Below, piece after piece: positions 43,882-52,723 of a stretch of DNA of 64,000 bases. Origin of the DNA: JAIBDK01 sp965261915 (GTDB lineage Bacteria; Pseudomonadota; Gammaproteobacteria; Arenicellales; Poriferihabitantaceae); NCBI GenBank assembly GCA_965261915.1, contig CBDHDW010000013.1, positions 1,798,001 to 1,862,000 on the forward strand. Direction: 5' to 3'. Position numbers and translations under genes: made by a program. Every line of letters begins with the position of its first letter. Positions within the stretch are counted from its first letter, which is position 1. The notes below the pieces were generated by a model. It was not told the origin of the DNA. It saw only the letters and a program-made list of their open reading frames with translations, and searched no databases.

Positions 43882-45306
43882 CTATTTCAAAACAATCTCT
43901 ATTCGCCGATTCTTATTTCGACCTTCCAGAGTTTCATTTGACGCAACAGGTTGCGAGGAACCAAAACCTTGGGCCGTGATACGAGCGGCTTCAACACCTC
44001 TCTCCACTAATCGCGCTCGAACGCGCTCGGCACGAAGCTGACTCAATACCTGGTTAGCCTCTACATTCCCTGAAGAATCCGTATGACCAGACACTAAAAC
44101 GCTATAAGCGGGGCATTTTTCTAATATATTGGCAATATTATCTGCTGATATGGAGTTATTAACAGTAATTTTAGCGCTTCCCGATGAAAAAACGATTGGT
44201 TCAGCGGACAGGCTTTGTTTTAGATTGAGATTACACACCGCTATTTTCGGCGGAATTTCACTGGATTCTAATACCTCCTCCTCGAGAGAGGTATTCTGGA
44301 TGGAAGTTACAGCGGTGTCCGCTTCTTCGGAAATAATGACTTCGCCGGAACTCGAACCACTGGATTCTGTGTTGAGCATATCGTCTTCCTGTTCTGGGAT
44401 AACCTCTGCTTCCGCATCCCGATTTTCACCATTGTCGTTCTCGTAATCGAGAGCTTCATCCAGAGTCCCGGATTCGCTAACAACTGGCTCATCAATATGT
44501 AAATCAATTAATGTTTCTTCGTCCGAAGCGGAAGATACGAAGTTCGTACTCTCCTTGCTAATTTCTTCTGCTTTTTCTACTTCTTCGACAACGATCAACA
44601 GTTCCAATGATTCTTCATCGGGAAGAATACCGACTCGATTTATATACTCATGACCGCTGGCATCGACAAACTGCGTCATCCGCTGGTTGAAAACCCGATA
44701 ATTCGCTTCAGACTCAATCAGTCCGCCAATCGCGATGGTGCCGGCACCAAATTCGATTGCCACACTTTGCAATTGATTAGTCTCTTGCATCAAGCCGGGA
44801 ACGATTCCGTACCACTTGGGGTTGGTGACCTCTGGATTGGCGCGCAAACTTTGACTAAATGTTTCATGCTCATAATACTGTTTGGCAAACCCGCTCACCT
44901 CATCGAGCTGATTTTGATTTGGCAATTCCCCTTCCAGCCTAAGCGCTCCCCTGGTTGTACGGAACACCAGCAGATGCGGTAACCGTAATGCCTTTATATC
45001 CAGTTGTGATCGAACTTTTCGTACCCCCCATACCGCTTCAGCAATTTGAATTGCGGATTGCGCCGCCGATTCACTGGAGACTTCTCCTGATAAAGTGATG
45101 TCGCGTCCAGTACTATTAGCCTGAATTCGAGCAAACCCCCGCAGTTCCAATGTCTCAAAAACCCGGTTTCTGAGATCCGTCTCGATTGCACTTGTTTTCA
45201 GCAAAAGCAATGAACCATGAAACAGCGTAAAACCGAACAATCCAAGCGATAGCGCGATTCGGTTTCGAACAATGAAATCGAGAAAAATCGAGATCAGGTA
45301 TTTCAT
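43882..45306 (-). CDS. BON and OmpA-domain envelope protein
   Basis: 474 residues. One N-terminal transmembrane helix (about 14-36), a BON-type domain (about 46-105: ARIQANSTGRDITLSGEVSSESAAQSAIQIAE), a second BON-like stretch to about 235, an acidic Glu/Asp/Ser linker (about 240-350), and an OmpA C-terminal peptidoglycan-binding domain (about 370-474: GHTDSSGNVEANQVLSQLRAERVRARL, RRIEIVLK). The predicted placement is inner membrane with the OmpA domain reaching the cell wall. Architecture recalls the BON-OmpA proteins of the ArfA kind. It follows mutM on the same strand after 26 bases. Confidence 0.85.
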   Translation of the reverse strand: MKYLISIFLDFIVRNRIALSLGLFGFTLFHGSLLLLKTSAIETDLRNRVFETLELRGFARIQANSTGRDITLSGEVSSESAAQSAIQIAEAVWGVRKVRSQLDIKALRLPHLLVFRTTRGALRLEGELPNQNQLDEVSGFAKQYYEHETFSQSLRANPEVTNPKWYGIVPGLMQETNQLQSVAIEFGAGTIAIGGLIESEANYRVFNQRMTQFVDASGHEYINRVGILPDEESLELLIVVEEVEKAEEISKESTNFVSSASDEETLIDLHIDEPVVSESGTLDEALDYENDNGENRDAEAEVIPEQEDDMLNTESSGSSSGEVIISEEADTAVTSIQNTSLEEEVLESSEIPPKIAVCNLNLKQSLSAEPIVFSSGSAKITVNNSISADNIANILEKCPAYSVLVSGHTDSSGNVEANQVLSQLRAERVRARLVERGVEAARITAQGFGSSQPVASNETLEGRNKNRRIEIVLK

Positions 45307-45332
45307 TAAATCAGGCGATTACAGGGATACAT

Positions 45333-46148
45333 TTATTTTTGACAGGTTCTGCAATAATAGGTCGCACGCTGCGCCTGAACAACTCGACGAATCAAATTCC
45401 CACAGTTAAAACAGGGCTTTCCTTCGCGTCCGTAAACAGAAAGTGATTGCTCAAAATACCCGCGACTACCGTCCGCACCAACGAAATCCTTCAACGTTGT
45501 GCCTCCCTGCTCTATTGCTCGAGAGAGGACTTGTTGTATCGCCTCAACAATTTTGACGTATCGCTGATTTGATATTCGATTGCAGGATCTTAACGGATTT
45601 ACTCCAGCAATATGCAGTGCTTCACTTGCATAAATATTGCCAACACCGACTACTACACGCCCATCCATAATAAAGGTTTTCGCGGCAACCGATTTTTTCC
45701 TGGAGACGAGATAGAGATAGCTCGCGTGAAAGTCTTCAGTTAACGGTTCAACCCCCATACCTGCAACTCTCGGGTGTGCAGCCACATCCCCTCGAAAGTA
45801 CAGCAAACTGCCGAATTTTCTCGGATCACGGTACCGGATAACCTGCCCTAGATCATTGACCAAATCAAAATGGTCGTGCTTGCCCGGGCGTTCCGCACCC
45901 AGCAAAACCCGCATCGTTCCTGACATACCCAGATGAATTAACATGCCATGATCTTCCATTTCGATGACGATATATTTACCGCGACGGTAGATGCGGGTTA
46001 CTGTATTGCCCTTTACGATAGCTGGCAAATTGCGTTTAATCGGCCAGCGCAGCCTGGATTCCCGCACAACCAGCTGATCGATTTTACGATTCAGCAAGTA
46101 AGGCGAGATCCCTCGTAAAGTAGTTTCGACTTCTGGCAACTCAGGCAT
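45333..46148 (-). CDS. mutM: Formamidopyrimidine-DNA glycosylase
   Basis: Removes 8-oxoguanine and formamidopyrimidines from DNA with AP-lyase activity. 271 residues. PELPEVETT at the start supplies the catalytic Pro2 and Glu3, HLGMSGTMRV contains the expected basic loop region, VVGVGNIYASEAL is the helix-two-turn-helix, and the C-terminal zinc finger has four cysteines (CFNCGN...CRTCQK). Confidence 0.97.
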   Translation of the reverse strand: MPELPEVETTLRGISPYLLNRKIDQLVVRESRLRWPIKRNLPAIVKGNTVTRIYRRGKYIVIEMEDHGMLIHLGMSGTMRVLLGAERPGKHDHFDLVNDLGQVIRYRDPRKFGSLLYFRGDVAAHPRVAGMGVEPLTEDFHASYLYLVSRKKSVAAKTFIMDGRVVVGVGNIYASEALHIAGVNPLRSCNRISNQRYVKIVEAIQQVLSRAIEQGGTTLKDFVGADGSRGYFEQSLSVYGREGKPCFNCGNLIRRVVQAQRATYYCRTCQK

Positions 46149-46250
46149 GTTATTGACAAGGTTATGATGACTCTATATAAGGGCTGCAATTATAGAGAAG
46201 CTCAGGTTCAAAAGCCCTGAGGATGTCGCCTATTTTTAAAGATATTTGCC

Positions 46251-47294
46251 ATGTCACATACCATTACCAATCAACGTAACGACACTCGCTTTCAGACCAA
46301 CGCTGGGGAAACCATCCTCAATGGCGCATTGAGGGACAATCGAATTTATCCGTACGGCTGCCGCAGCGGTGTTTGCGGTGCATGCAAATGTAATCTGATA
46401 TCAGGTGCAGTTGACTACGGCGATTATGAAGATTTCGCCCTCCCGGATGAAGAAAAAAAACAGGGTAAAGTCCTGCTGTGCCAGGCCATTGCTTTGGCAG
46501 ATGTGGTGATTGACGTTGAAGAAATCAGAACCGGTACCAGCGTCCAGATAAAAATGCTGCCTTGCCGCGTCGGCGCTATTGAGCGAAAAGCGGAAGATGT
46601 CGTTCGAATGCTATTAACGCTGCCGAAAACCCAGCAATTCAACTACATCGCCGGGCAGTACATCGATATCATTTTAAAAGACGGTCAGCGTCGAAGCTTT
46701 TCAATCGCCAATCTTCCCGCAGCTGCGGCTGAAGAAGGCATTGAAATTCACATTCGTCACGTTCCTGACGGGCATTTCACGCCACGGGTTTTCGACTCTA
46801 TGAAGGAACGGGATTTGCTGCGGTTTGAAGGCCCGTTTGGGACTTACTTCCTTCAGTCTGAACCGGAAAAACCCATTATCATGATTGCCGGCGGCACTGG
46901 TTTTTCACCGGTAAAAGGGCTTATGGAACAAGCCATGGAACAAAGCCCGGATTTTAATATTCACTTATTCTGGGGTGCTCGCGACAAACAGGATCTCTAT
47001 ATGAATGACCTGGTTGAAGACTGGCTTTCAAAATATCCGGGGGTTCAATATACCCCTGTACTATCGGACAGCACGGACTCAGACTGGCAAGGCGAAACCG
47101 GTTTTGTCCACGAAGCGGTGTGCCGTGGTTATGATGATGTTTCTGGTTATGACGTTTACGCCAGCGGACCGCCCATTATGGTTGACTCCGTTCGCGATAG
47201 TCTAAAAGAAAAAGGTCTTGATCTGGGGCGCTTCTATTTCGATTCGTTTGATTTTGCGCCGCCGGCCCGCCAGCCTAAGCCAGCAACCACTTAA
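46251..47294 (+). CDS. 2Fe-2S/FAD oxidoreductase, CDP-6-deoxy-glucoseen reductase-like
   Basis: 347 residues. N-terminal plant-type 2Fe-2S ferredoxin domain with Cys37, Cys42, Cys45 and Cys77 (YGCRSGVCGACKCNL...LLCQ), then a ferredoxin-NADP reductase module with FAD motif RRSFSIANLP, GGTGFSPVKGL for NAD(P) and YASGPPIMVDSVRD. This layout is shared by AscD/RfbI-type reductases and by oxygenase reductase components. No oxygenase or deoxysugar genes are near, so the partner is unknown. It overlaps the end of convergent hemY by 4 bases. Confidence 0.85.
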   Translation: MSHTITNQRNDTRFQTNAGETILNGALRDNRIYPYGCRSGVCGACKCNLISGAVDYGDYEDFALPDEEKKQGKVLLCQAIALADVVIDVEEIRTGTSVQIKMLPCRVGAIERKAEDVVRMLLTLPKTQQFNYIAGQYIDIILKDGQRRSFSIANLPAAAAEEGIEIHIRHVPDGHFTPRVFDSMKERDLLRFEGPFGTYFLQSEPEKPIIMIAGGTGFSPVKGLMEQAMEQSPDFNIHLFWGARDKQDLYMNDLVEDWLSKYPGVQYTPVLSDSTDSDWQGETGFVHEAVCRGYDDVSGYDVYASGPPIMVDSVRDSLKEKGLDLGRFYFDSFDFAPPARQPKPATT

Positions 47295-48550
47295 CGAACA
47301 ACGGGCATTGCCGCCGAGTTCTGTTCATCAGATTCAAGAACAACAAGCTCTCCTTTCACATTATCATTCGCGGTCATCGCCTCAATGCTCTTTTTATAAA
47401 AGTGAAGCGCGGTATCGGTTTGACCCATTTGCTCCAGCAAGGAAGCCAAATCAGCATACGCTTCCTCCGCGGCACCCGCTTTTAAGGCATCCTTGAATAG
47501 TCCTACCGATTTTTCAAAATTATCGTTATAACGATGTAGGCGCGCGAGGCACAGAAGCAGACTCGGGTCATCGCCATGTTTCTTTAAGAACGCCTCTGCC
47601 AACTGTATCTGGTATTCTACAAATGGGCTATGCACCGTGCCATACAAATGGATTAGCCCAGAACTATAAGATTTATTCAGCGCCCACCGAAGAATTGTTT
47701 CCGCCTGTTTGGTATCACCCAAATTGACCAGTTGCTTAACATAGCTTTCGATAACCACCGGATTACTTTTTTTCGCTCTGGGTAATGTATCCCAGGTATT
47801 TGCGGGGCGATCAGATTCGCCCTGCAATAGCGCAGGAGACGAAAGCAATCCGGCATAAGCAGATTGTTCGCGCTGGATCAGCTCCTGTTCGGGGAAGAGT
47901 TTCAAACGACGTGCTACAGGAAGAAGTTGGGTTAGAGAATCCCAATCTCCAAGACTTTCGTATACTTCGCCAAGCAGTTTTACCGCCGGGGCATTCTTTG
48001 GAGAGGATTTACGAATACTTTCCAGGCAATCTCTGGCTTCGGTCATTTCTCCAGCCTGGAAATGCAGCCGTGCACGAGTCAGGGTAATTGCGGTGAACTG
48101 ATCTGGATGTTTCGCCAGCGCTTCATCCAGGTAACGGTTTCGCTTCGGCAGATGTGCCTGTTGCTGCGCCGCGTATGCCGCACCCAAAAAGTTCAGCAAC
48201 GGCGTCGAATTATGATCCAGTTTCTTTAACAATGACCGCTCAGCATTTGACCAATTGCCTTCTATTAACCCGGCAAAACCCTGCATAGTATGCTTTTGTG
48301 CCGCGTTTTGGTTGCTTTGCTCACGCCATTTTCGATACTTTTTGGGAGCCCGAAAAATACCTGCAATAAAATTGAACAGCAGATAAAACAGCAGGAATCC
48401 CACCACGAGGAGCAGAACGAACATCAGCAAAGGCAAACGAACAACGTAGGGATCCCTGGTTAACACCACATACCCTGGATCATCCAGCGACATCAGACCC
48501 AGCCCAACCGCAGCGACCAATGTCAAAATTATGACGAGTAACAGTTTCAT
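47291..48550 (-). CDS. hemY: HemY-type tetratricopeptide protein
   Basis: 419 residues. Two N-terminal transmembrane segments (about 2-22 and 39-66), then TPR helices (NAERSLLKKL..., AGEMTEARDCLESI..., FEKSVGLFKDALKAGAAEEAYADLASLL). Encoded after hemX on the same strand as in E. coli hemCDXY. Despite the name it is not protoporphyrinogen oxidase; its role in heme synthesis is not settled. Stop overlaps the convergent reductase gene by 4 bases. Confidence 0.9.
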   Translation of the reverse strand: MKLLLVIILTLVAAVGLGLMSLDDPGYVVLTRDPYVVRLPLLMFVLLLVVGFLLFYLLFNFIAGIFRAPKKYRKWREQSNQNAAQKHTMQGFAGLIEGNWSNAERSLLKKLDHNSTPLLNFLGAAYAAQQQAHLPKRNRYLDEALAKHPDQFTAITLTRARLHFQAGEMTEARDCLESIRKSSPKNAPAVKLLGEVYESLGDWDSLTQLLPVARRLKLFPEQELIQREQSAYAGLLSSPALLQGESDRPANTWDTLPRAKKSNPVVIESYVKQLVNLGDTKQAETILRWALNKSYSSGLIHLYGTVHSPFVEYQIQLAEAFLKKHGDDPSLLLCLARLHRYNDNFEKSVGLFKDALKAGAAEEAYADLASLLEQMGQTDTALHFYKKSIEAMTANDNVKGELVVLESDEQNSAAMPVVR

Positions 48551-48585
48551 AAAATTTGTTTACCTATCTAATCTTTCCCTGGAGC

Positions 48586-49959
48586 CTATTCACCGCGCCG
48601 CAACGCCTGTTGTATAGACTGCACTGATTCGGAAATATCCGGCGTGGCGGTAAATACAGTGGCAGTTTGAATTTCTTCAAGTCGCAGCAGCCAATCACCG
48701 GTCTGTGTCGCTTCAGGATGAAAATGTTTTTCTACCCATTGACGAGCTCGACCAAGGCGATTTCCGTAAAGGGCTGCATCTTTTCGAACATAGGCTATTT
48801 GCGCTCCCTCCAGAAACAACCGGGTTCGCTCATAGGTTAATTGTCGCTCGTGGTCCGAAATAACGGGTTTTACAGACTTGCCATTTTTCTCAATCTGAAC
48901 AAGATCACCAATACTATTCAACAAACTGGAAAATGCATCGCCCACTACCTGTAAAAACCGCTCGAAACCGCTCGAGGCCGATACGGGATCTTCATTCACG
49001 GATTGCGCGGTTGATCGCTCGCTGGTCGATGAATCTATTTCCGGCAAATCCACATCCCCCAGCAAGGGTAAATCGTAGATCGATTCGGATAGCGTTGATA
49101 GTCGATCAAGCACACTGGTCGATAAAGACAGTTTTACAGAATCGAGTTTTTCGATATCCTTTGCCAATTGACTGCGCACCCCAAGCAAAGTCGGATCAGC
49201 CAGTTCTTCGAGCCTCGTATCAGCCAATTCCAAAGCCTGTTTTGCTAATTCACTATCACCAGTAAAACGCAATTGATAATCCGCGATTGAGATCAATTGC
49301 GCAGCTTCTTCAATTACCCAACTGTCGAGACTTCGACCCAGTTCTGAGCGCAGATTTACAACTGAATCTGATAATGTGTTGAATTCACTTCGAAATGCGT
49401 CTGATTGTCCTGACAGGGTTGACTCAGCTTCGGCAATTTTTTCATCCATTCTCCCTGTTTGCTCATCCAGCTCTCTTCGAATTTTTCGAATTCGTTCATT
49501 GATGTCACTTTCAGACTGGGTGATCTGTGTTCGAAGCTGGGAAATTTGCGATCCAAAATCAGTTTGCAGCTGTTCGAATCCATCGACTCGCCGATCCATC
49601 AGTTTGTAGTTGTTGGCCTGCTGGCTCTGATTCAATTTGGAGTCAATAGCGGTTAAATATCCGGCATAACCTGCACCCGCGATAGCAGCGAGACTAAAAA
49701 TAAGGGCAATCCAGGAAACTGCGCTGCTACCGGATTTGCTTTCGTTCGCTGCAAGCTGAGCGGATTGAGGCTGATTTGATTGAACTTGAACTGAACGCGT
49801 ATCGGCCTGAGCGGAAACAGTTTGAGCTTTCTCTTCAGCGGCGGAAATTTTTGGCGTTTGTGATGTTTTTACTGCCGTTGACCCGGCCGTTGTCTTCTCT
49901 GCCATTTTCTTTTTTGACGATTTCTTAGCCGACCCGTCACTTGATTTATTCTCTACCAC
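48586..49959 (-). CDS. hemX: HemX-type membrane protein
   Basis: 457 residues from a GTG. A Lys/Ser/Ala/Gln-rich cytoplasmic start (1-75), a single transmembrane helix (about 80-103: VSWIALIFSLAAIAGAGYAGYL), then long periplasmic helices likely forming coiled coils. Often annotated as uroporphyrinogen-III C-methyltransferase by transfer, but no SAM-binding methyltransferase motif is present. Position between hemD and hemY supports the name. Function unknown. Confidence 0.88.
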   Translation of the reverse strand: MVENKSSDGSAKKSSKKKMAEKTTAGSTAVKTSQTPKISAAEEKAQTVSAQADTRSVQVQSNQPQSAQLAANESKSGSSAVSWIALIFSLAAIAGAGYAGYLTAIDSKLNQSQQANNYKLMDRRVDGFEQLQTDFGSQISQLRTQITQSESDINERIRKIRRELDEQTGRMDEKIAEAESTLSGQSDAFRSEFNTLSDSVVNLRSELGRSLDSWVIEEAAQLISIADYQLRFTGDSELAKQALELADTRLEELADPTLLGVRSQLAKDIEKLDSVKLSLSTSVLDRLSTLSESIYDLPLLGDVDLPEIDSSTSERSTAQSVNEDPVSASSGFERFLQVVGDAFSSLLNSIGDLVQIEKNGKSVKPVISDHERQLTYERTRLFLEGAQIAYVRKDAALYGNRLGRARQWVEKHFHPEATQTGDWLLRLEEIQTATVFTATPDISESVQSIQQALRRGE

Positions 49960-50044
49960 GATATTCGCTCGCCATAAATTGATACATGGATGCTACATTA
50001 ACTTAAAAACATTGTCATACCAATCAGCAATCACTTAACAATCG

Positions 50045-50845
50045 TTAATATTTTTTCACCCATTTATGACTGACCTCTATTTGACGGATACACGCCATCA
50101 CAGACCCGGCTTCCGGCGACTCTGCAACAGCGATTTTTTCCAATCCGGATTCTCTACAGATATCGGCGATGCGTTCGCTAATGGTTAGAATACAAGTCTC
50201 CTTCAACAGGTCTCGATTGCCTTGCCCGAGCAATCGCAGCAACCCATCAAGAATTGATGCACTGGTAATAACAACGATATCAAAACCTTTGGTTCTCCAT
50301 TCCTGCAGTGTTGACCGAAATGGCCTCCGCGACGTAATTCTTCTGTAACATTCGATCGCATCAACTTTTGCCCCTCTGTTTTGCAGTTCTGATTCCAGCA
50401 AATCCCTGCCCTGCTGACCCCGGAATATGACGACATGTTTTCCTGAGAGCGCAACACCCTCCAACACTTCCAGCAACCCTTCGCTAGTCATGTTTTTTTC
50501 CGGACAATAACGTACGGCTAAGTCGTGGCGGACACAGGACCTGGCCGTCCCTTTACCAACCACGCCAATATCGGGAAACCGGGAGTGGGTTCTGCGCTGC
50601 CAGCGCAATCGCTTCCCGACCTTCTGAACCGCAGTTACACTAACAAAAATGACGAGATCGTATCGTTGTAAATTATCCAGCGCATCGCTGAAAGCCGATA
50701 AATTAAATGGATCGGCAATTTCAATAACCGGAAACTGGGTTACCGCCATACCCTCGTCCTGAATCAACCGCAAAAGATCATCACCACGCCCCTCAGGGCG
50801 CGTCCAAAGAACTCGCAGCGGAATATTCTGATTTGTCGTTGTCAA
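50045..50845 (-). CDS. hemD: Uroporphyrinogen-III synthase
   Basis: Closes hydroxymethylbilane with D-ring inversion. 266 residues. The family is weakly conserved, but LVIFVSVTAVQKVGKRL, VFRGQQGRDLLESELQNRGAKVDAIECYRR and VVITSASILDGLL are typical. The start is a TTG that overlaps the hemC stop by 4 bases (TTGA), so translation is coupled. Confidence 0.93.
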   Translation of the reverse strand: MTTTNQNIPLRVLWTRPEGRGDDLLRLIQDEGMAVTQFPVIEIADPFNLSAFSDALDNLQRYDLVIFVSVTAVQKVGKRLRWQRRTHSRFPDIGVVGKGTARSCVRHDLAVRYCPEKNMTSEGLLEVLEGVALSGKHVVIFRGQQGRDLLESELQNRGAKVDAIECYRRITSRRPFRSTLQEWRTKGFDIVVITSASILDGLLRLLGQGNRDLLKETCILTISERIADICRESGLEKIAVAESPEAGSVMACIRQIEVSHKWVKKY

Positions 50846-51762
50846 TTGATCGATTTCAACATTTTCTCAGCACCCTGATCAAGAAGATCATCAGCGACGG
50901 CGATACCCAATGCCTCAGGCTCCGAAACCATACCCGTTTTCTGCGCCCGCAAAATGCAAGTGCCATCCAGGCTGCCCACTAATCCGCGTATATCCATTTC
51001 ACCATTTTCCAGAATTTCGCTATATACCGCCACTGGGGCATGACAACCGCCATCCAACCGTGAATTTGCTGCACGCTCACAGCGACACCGAATTTCAGCA
51101 TCGAGATCATTTAGCGGTGCTATGAGCTGATTGACCTGCTCATTGTCTTCTCGGCATTCAATACCGACAATACCCTGCCCTACCGCTGGCAAACATATAT
51201 CCGTTTCTATGAATTGGGCGATGCGGTTGTGCATGTTTAATCGAATCAAACCGGCGGCAGCCAGAACAATAGCGTCATATTCACCATCATCGAGTTTCCT
51301 TAATCGGGTATTAACATTGCCCCGGAGATTTTTCATTCGCAAATGAGGATACGCAGCCAAAATTTGACATTGCCTGCGCAAACTACAGGTTCCGACCACC
51401 GCTTCGTCGGCAAGTCCGTCCAGCGAATCGACATGATTGCAGACAAAAGCATCTCTTGGGTCTTCACGTTCACATACCACCGGTATATGTAACCCAGAAG
51501 GCAGGGCGACGGTTACATCTTTCATCGAATGCACCGCAAGATCGATGGAGCCATCCAGTAAAGCCGCTTCGAGCTCTTTCAGAAACAGCCCTTTACCTCC
51601 AGCCTGATGCAGTGGAATATCAAGCGTACGATCTCCTTCGGATACAATTTCAACCAACTCGACCTGAATATCATCGCAGGCAGAGAGCAAACGATCACGT
51701 ACGTAGTACGCCTGCCAAACTGCGAGTTGACTGCTTCTGGTTCCAATCTTGATTGTTGTCAT
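50842..51762 (-). CDS. hemC: Porphobilinogen deaminase
   Basis: Polymerises four porphobilinogens into hydroxymethylbilane. 306 residues. KIGTRSSQLAVWQAYYV is the N-terminus, VHSMKDV and CSLRRQCQILAAYP are active-site blocks, and the dipyrromethane-binding cysteine lies in RLDGGCHAPVAVY. First clear gene of hemCDXY. A short upstream frame ends over its ATG. Confidence 0.97.
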   Translation of the reverse strand: MTTIKIGTRSSQLAVWQAYYVRDRLLSACDDIQVELVEIVSEGDRTLDIPLHQAGGKGLFLKELEAALLDGSIDLAVHSMKDVTVALPSGLHIPVVCEREDPRDAFVCNHVDSLDGLADEAVVGTCSLRRQCQILAAYPHLRMKNLRGNVNTRLRKLDDGEYDAIVLAAAGLIRLNMHNRIAQFIETDICLPAVGQGIVGIECREDNEQVNQLIAPLNDLDAEIRCRCERAANSRLDGGCHAPVAVYSEILENGEMDIRGLVGSLDGTCILRAQKTGMVSEPEALGIAVADDLLDQGAEKMLKSIN

Positions 51763-51887
51763 GAATGTGTCTCAATGGTTCGGTTGAATCGATAGACAAG
51801 CCATACAATCGGCAGCAATACGATGCCCTCAAACAGCATGGTTTTAAAATTGTCGATGCTAAACAGCGCCGTAATCATTCCGATCAT
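51759..51887 (-). CDS. Possible 42-residue membrane peptide overlapping hemC
   Basis: From an in-frame ATG at 51887 the translation is 42 residues with one hydrophobic segment (MLFEGIVLLPIVWLVYRF). The stop overlaps the hemC start as ATGA, which would allow coupling. The frame is open to a GTG at 52043, but that part does not look like protein. No Shine-Dalgarno is seen and no family is recognised; it may be a chance frame in the 280-base gap. Confidence 0.3.
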   Translation of the reverse strand: MIGMITALFSIDNFKTMLFEGIVLLPIVWLVYRFNRTIETHS

Positions 51888-52042
51888 ATCTGCGCCCGTA
51901 GTATGATGCAAAAATCGTGGGAAAACGGTTATAGGTGATATATAAAATTCGCTGCTGAACGGCCATCCTATCTGAAGTCCTCGAGGCGCAGGATCTTGCA
52001 ATCGCCAAAGCGGCGAGAGAATGCCCAAGCGGAGAACACACA

Positions 52043-52687
52043 CTAGCCTCCTTTCGAAATTTTCAGTGGAAGCGCTTTGATACCATTGTCCGCCAGGGTT
52101 TGATCAACTTTGGCCATTTGGGCGTGAGTCGCGAACGGACCAAGCCGAACCCGGTAAAAGTCCCCCCTACCCTGAATCGTTACTTTCTGAATGGTTGAAC
52201 TCAGCCCAATAAAACCCAATTGTGCTTTCAATCTATCAGCATCAGATAGTTTTTGGTAAGAACCAGCCTGCAGCATAAACGCACTGCCGTGCGTAATTTG
52301 TGGGCTTTTATCTTCCACTTTTACGCTATCTGTGGATTCTTCTTCCGGGGGCTGTTGTTCTTTAGGCGGCTCAGGTGGGGTTTCTGGAACAACGGACTCA
52401 CTCTTGGACAAGACACTAAAAAAGTCAAAACCGATCTCCTGTTTTACGGGTACATTCTCAGGTGTTAAGATTTTCACTTCAGTTTGCACCTCATCCTTTA
52501 TCCGAGACTGTTCCATCATGTTGCGAATGCCCGCGCCGACTTCGCTGTCCGATGACTGCATTCCCTGCCAGAGGATTGTGACCAAACTACCAATAACCAC
52601 CCCGGCCAGCAGCATCATGACACCCTTTGCTGACGGACTGGTGTTTCGAGTCGGTTTAGTTGGACGAGTTCTTTTTGCCTGCGCCAC
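52043..52687 (-). CDS. SPOR-domain membrane protein (FtsN-like)
   Basis: 214 residues from a GTG. A basic cytoplasmic start, one transmembrane helix (about 21-41: GVMMLLAGVVIGSLVTILW), a Pro/Glu-rich periplasmic linker (about 95-130), and a C-terminal SPOR domain (about 135-210: FMLQAGSYQKLSDADRLKAQLGFIGL... YRVRLGPF) that binds denuded peptidoglycan at the septum. It follows argS on the same strand after 36 bases, a linkage seen in many gammaproteobacteria. It may be the FtsN equivalent but is not proven to be. Confidence 0.87.
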   Translation of the reverse strand: MAQAKRTRPTKPTRNTSPSAKGVMMLLAGVVIGSLVTILWQGMQSSDSEVGAGIRNMMEQSRIKDEVQTEVKILTPENVPVKQEIGFDFFSVLSKSESVVPETPPEPPKEQQPPEEESTDSVKVEDKSPQITHGSAFMLQAGSYQKLSDADRLKAQLGFIGLSSTIQKVTIQGRGDFYRVRLGPFATHAQMAKVDQTLADNGIKALPLKISKGG

Positions 52688-52723
52688 TATTTTCGTTGCC
52701 TTACTTTATCCATGCGAACTGAA

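Noticed and set aside
43689..43979. 96-codon plus-strand frame between the porin-like and BON-OmpA genes
   Set aside because: It runs into the end of the OmpA-domain gene on the other strand, has no ribosome-binding site and no recognisable features.
48586..49959. HemX as uroporphyrinogen-III methyltransferase
   Set aside because: No SAM-binding motif is present; the sequence is a transmembrane helix plus long helical periplasmic part.
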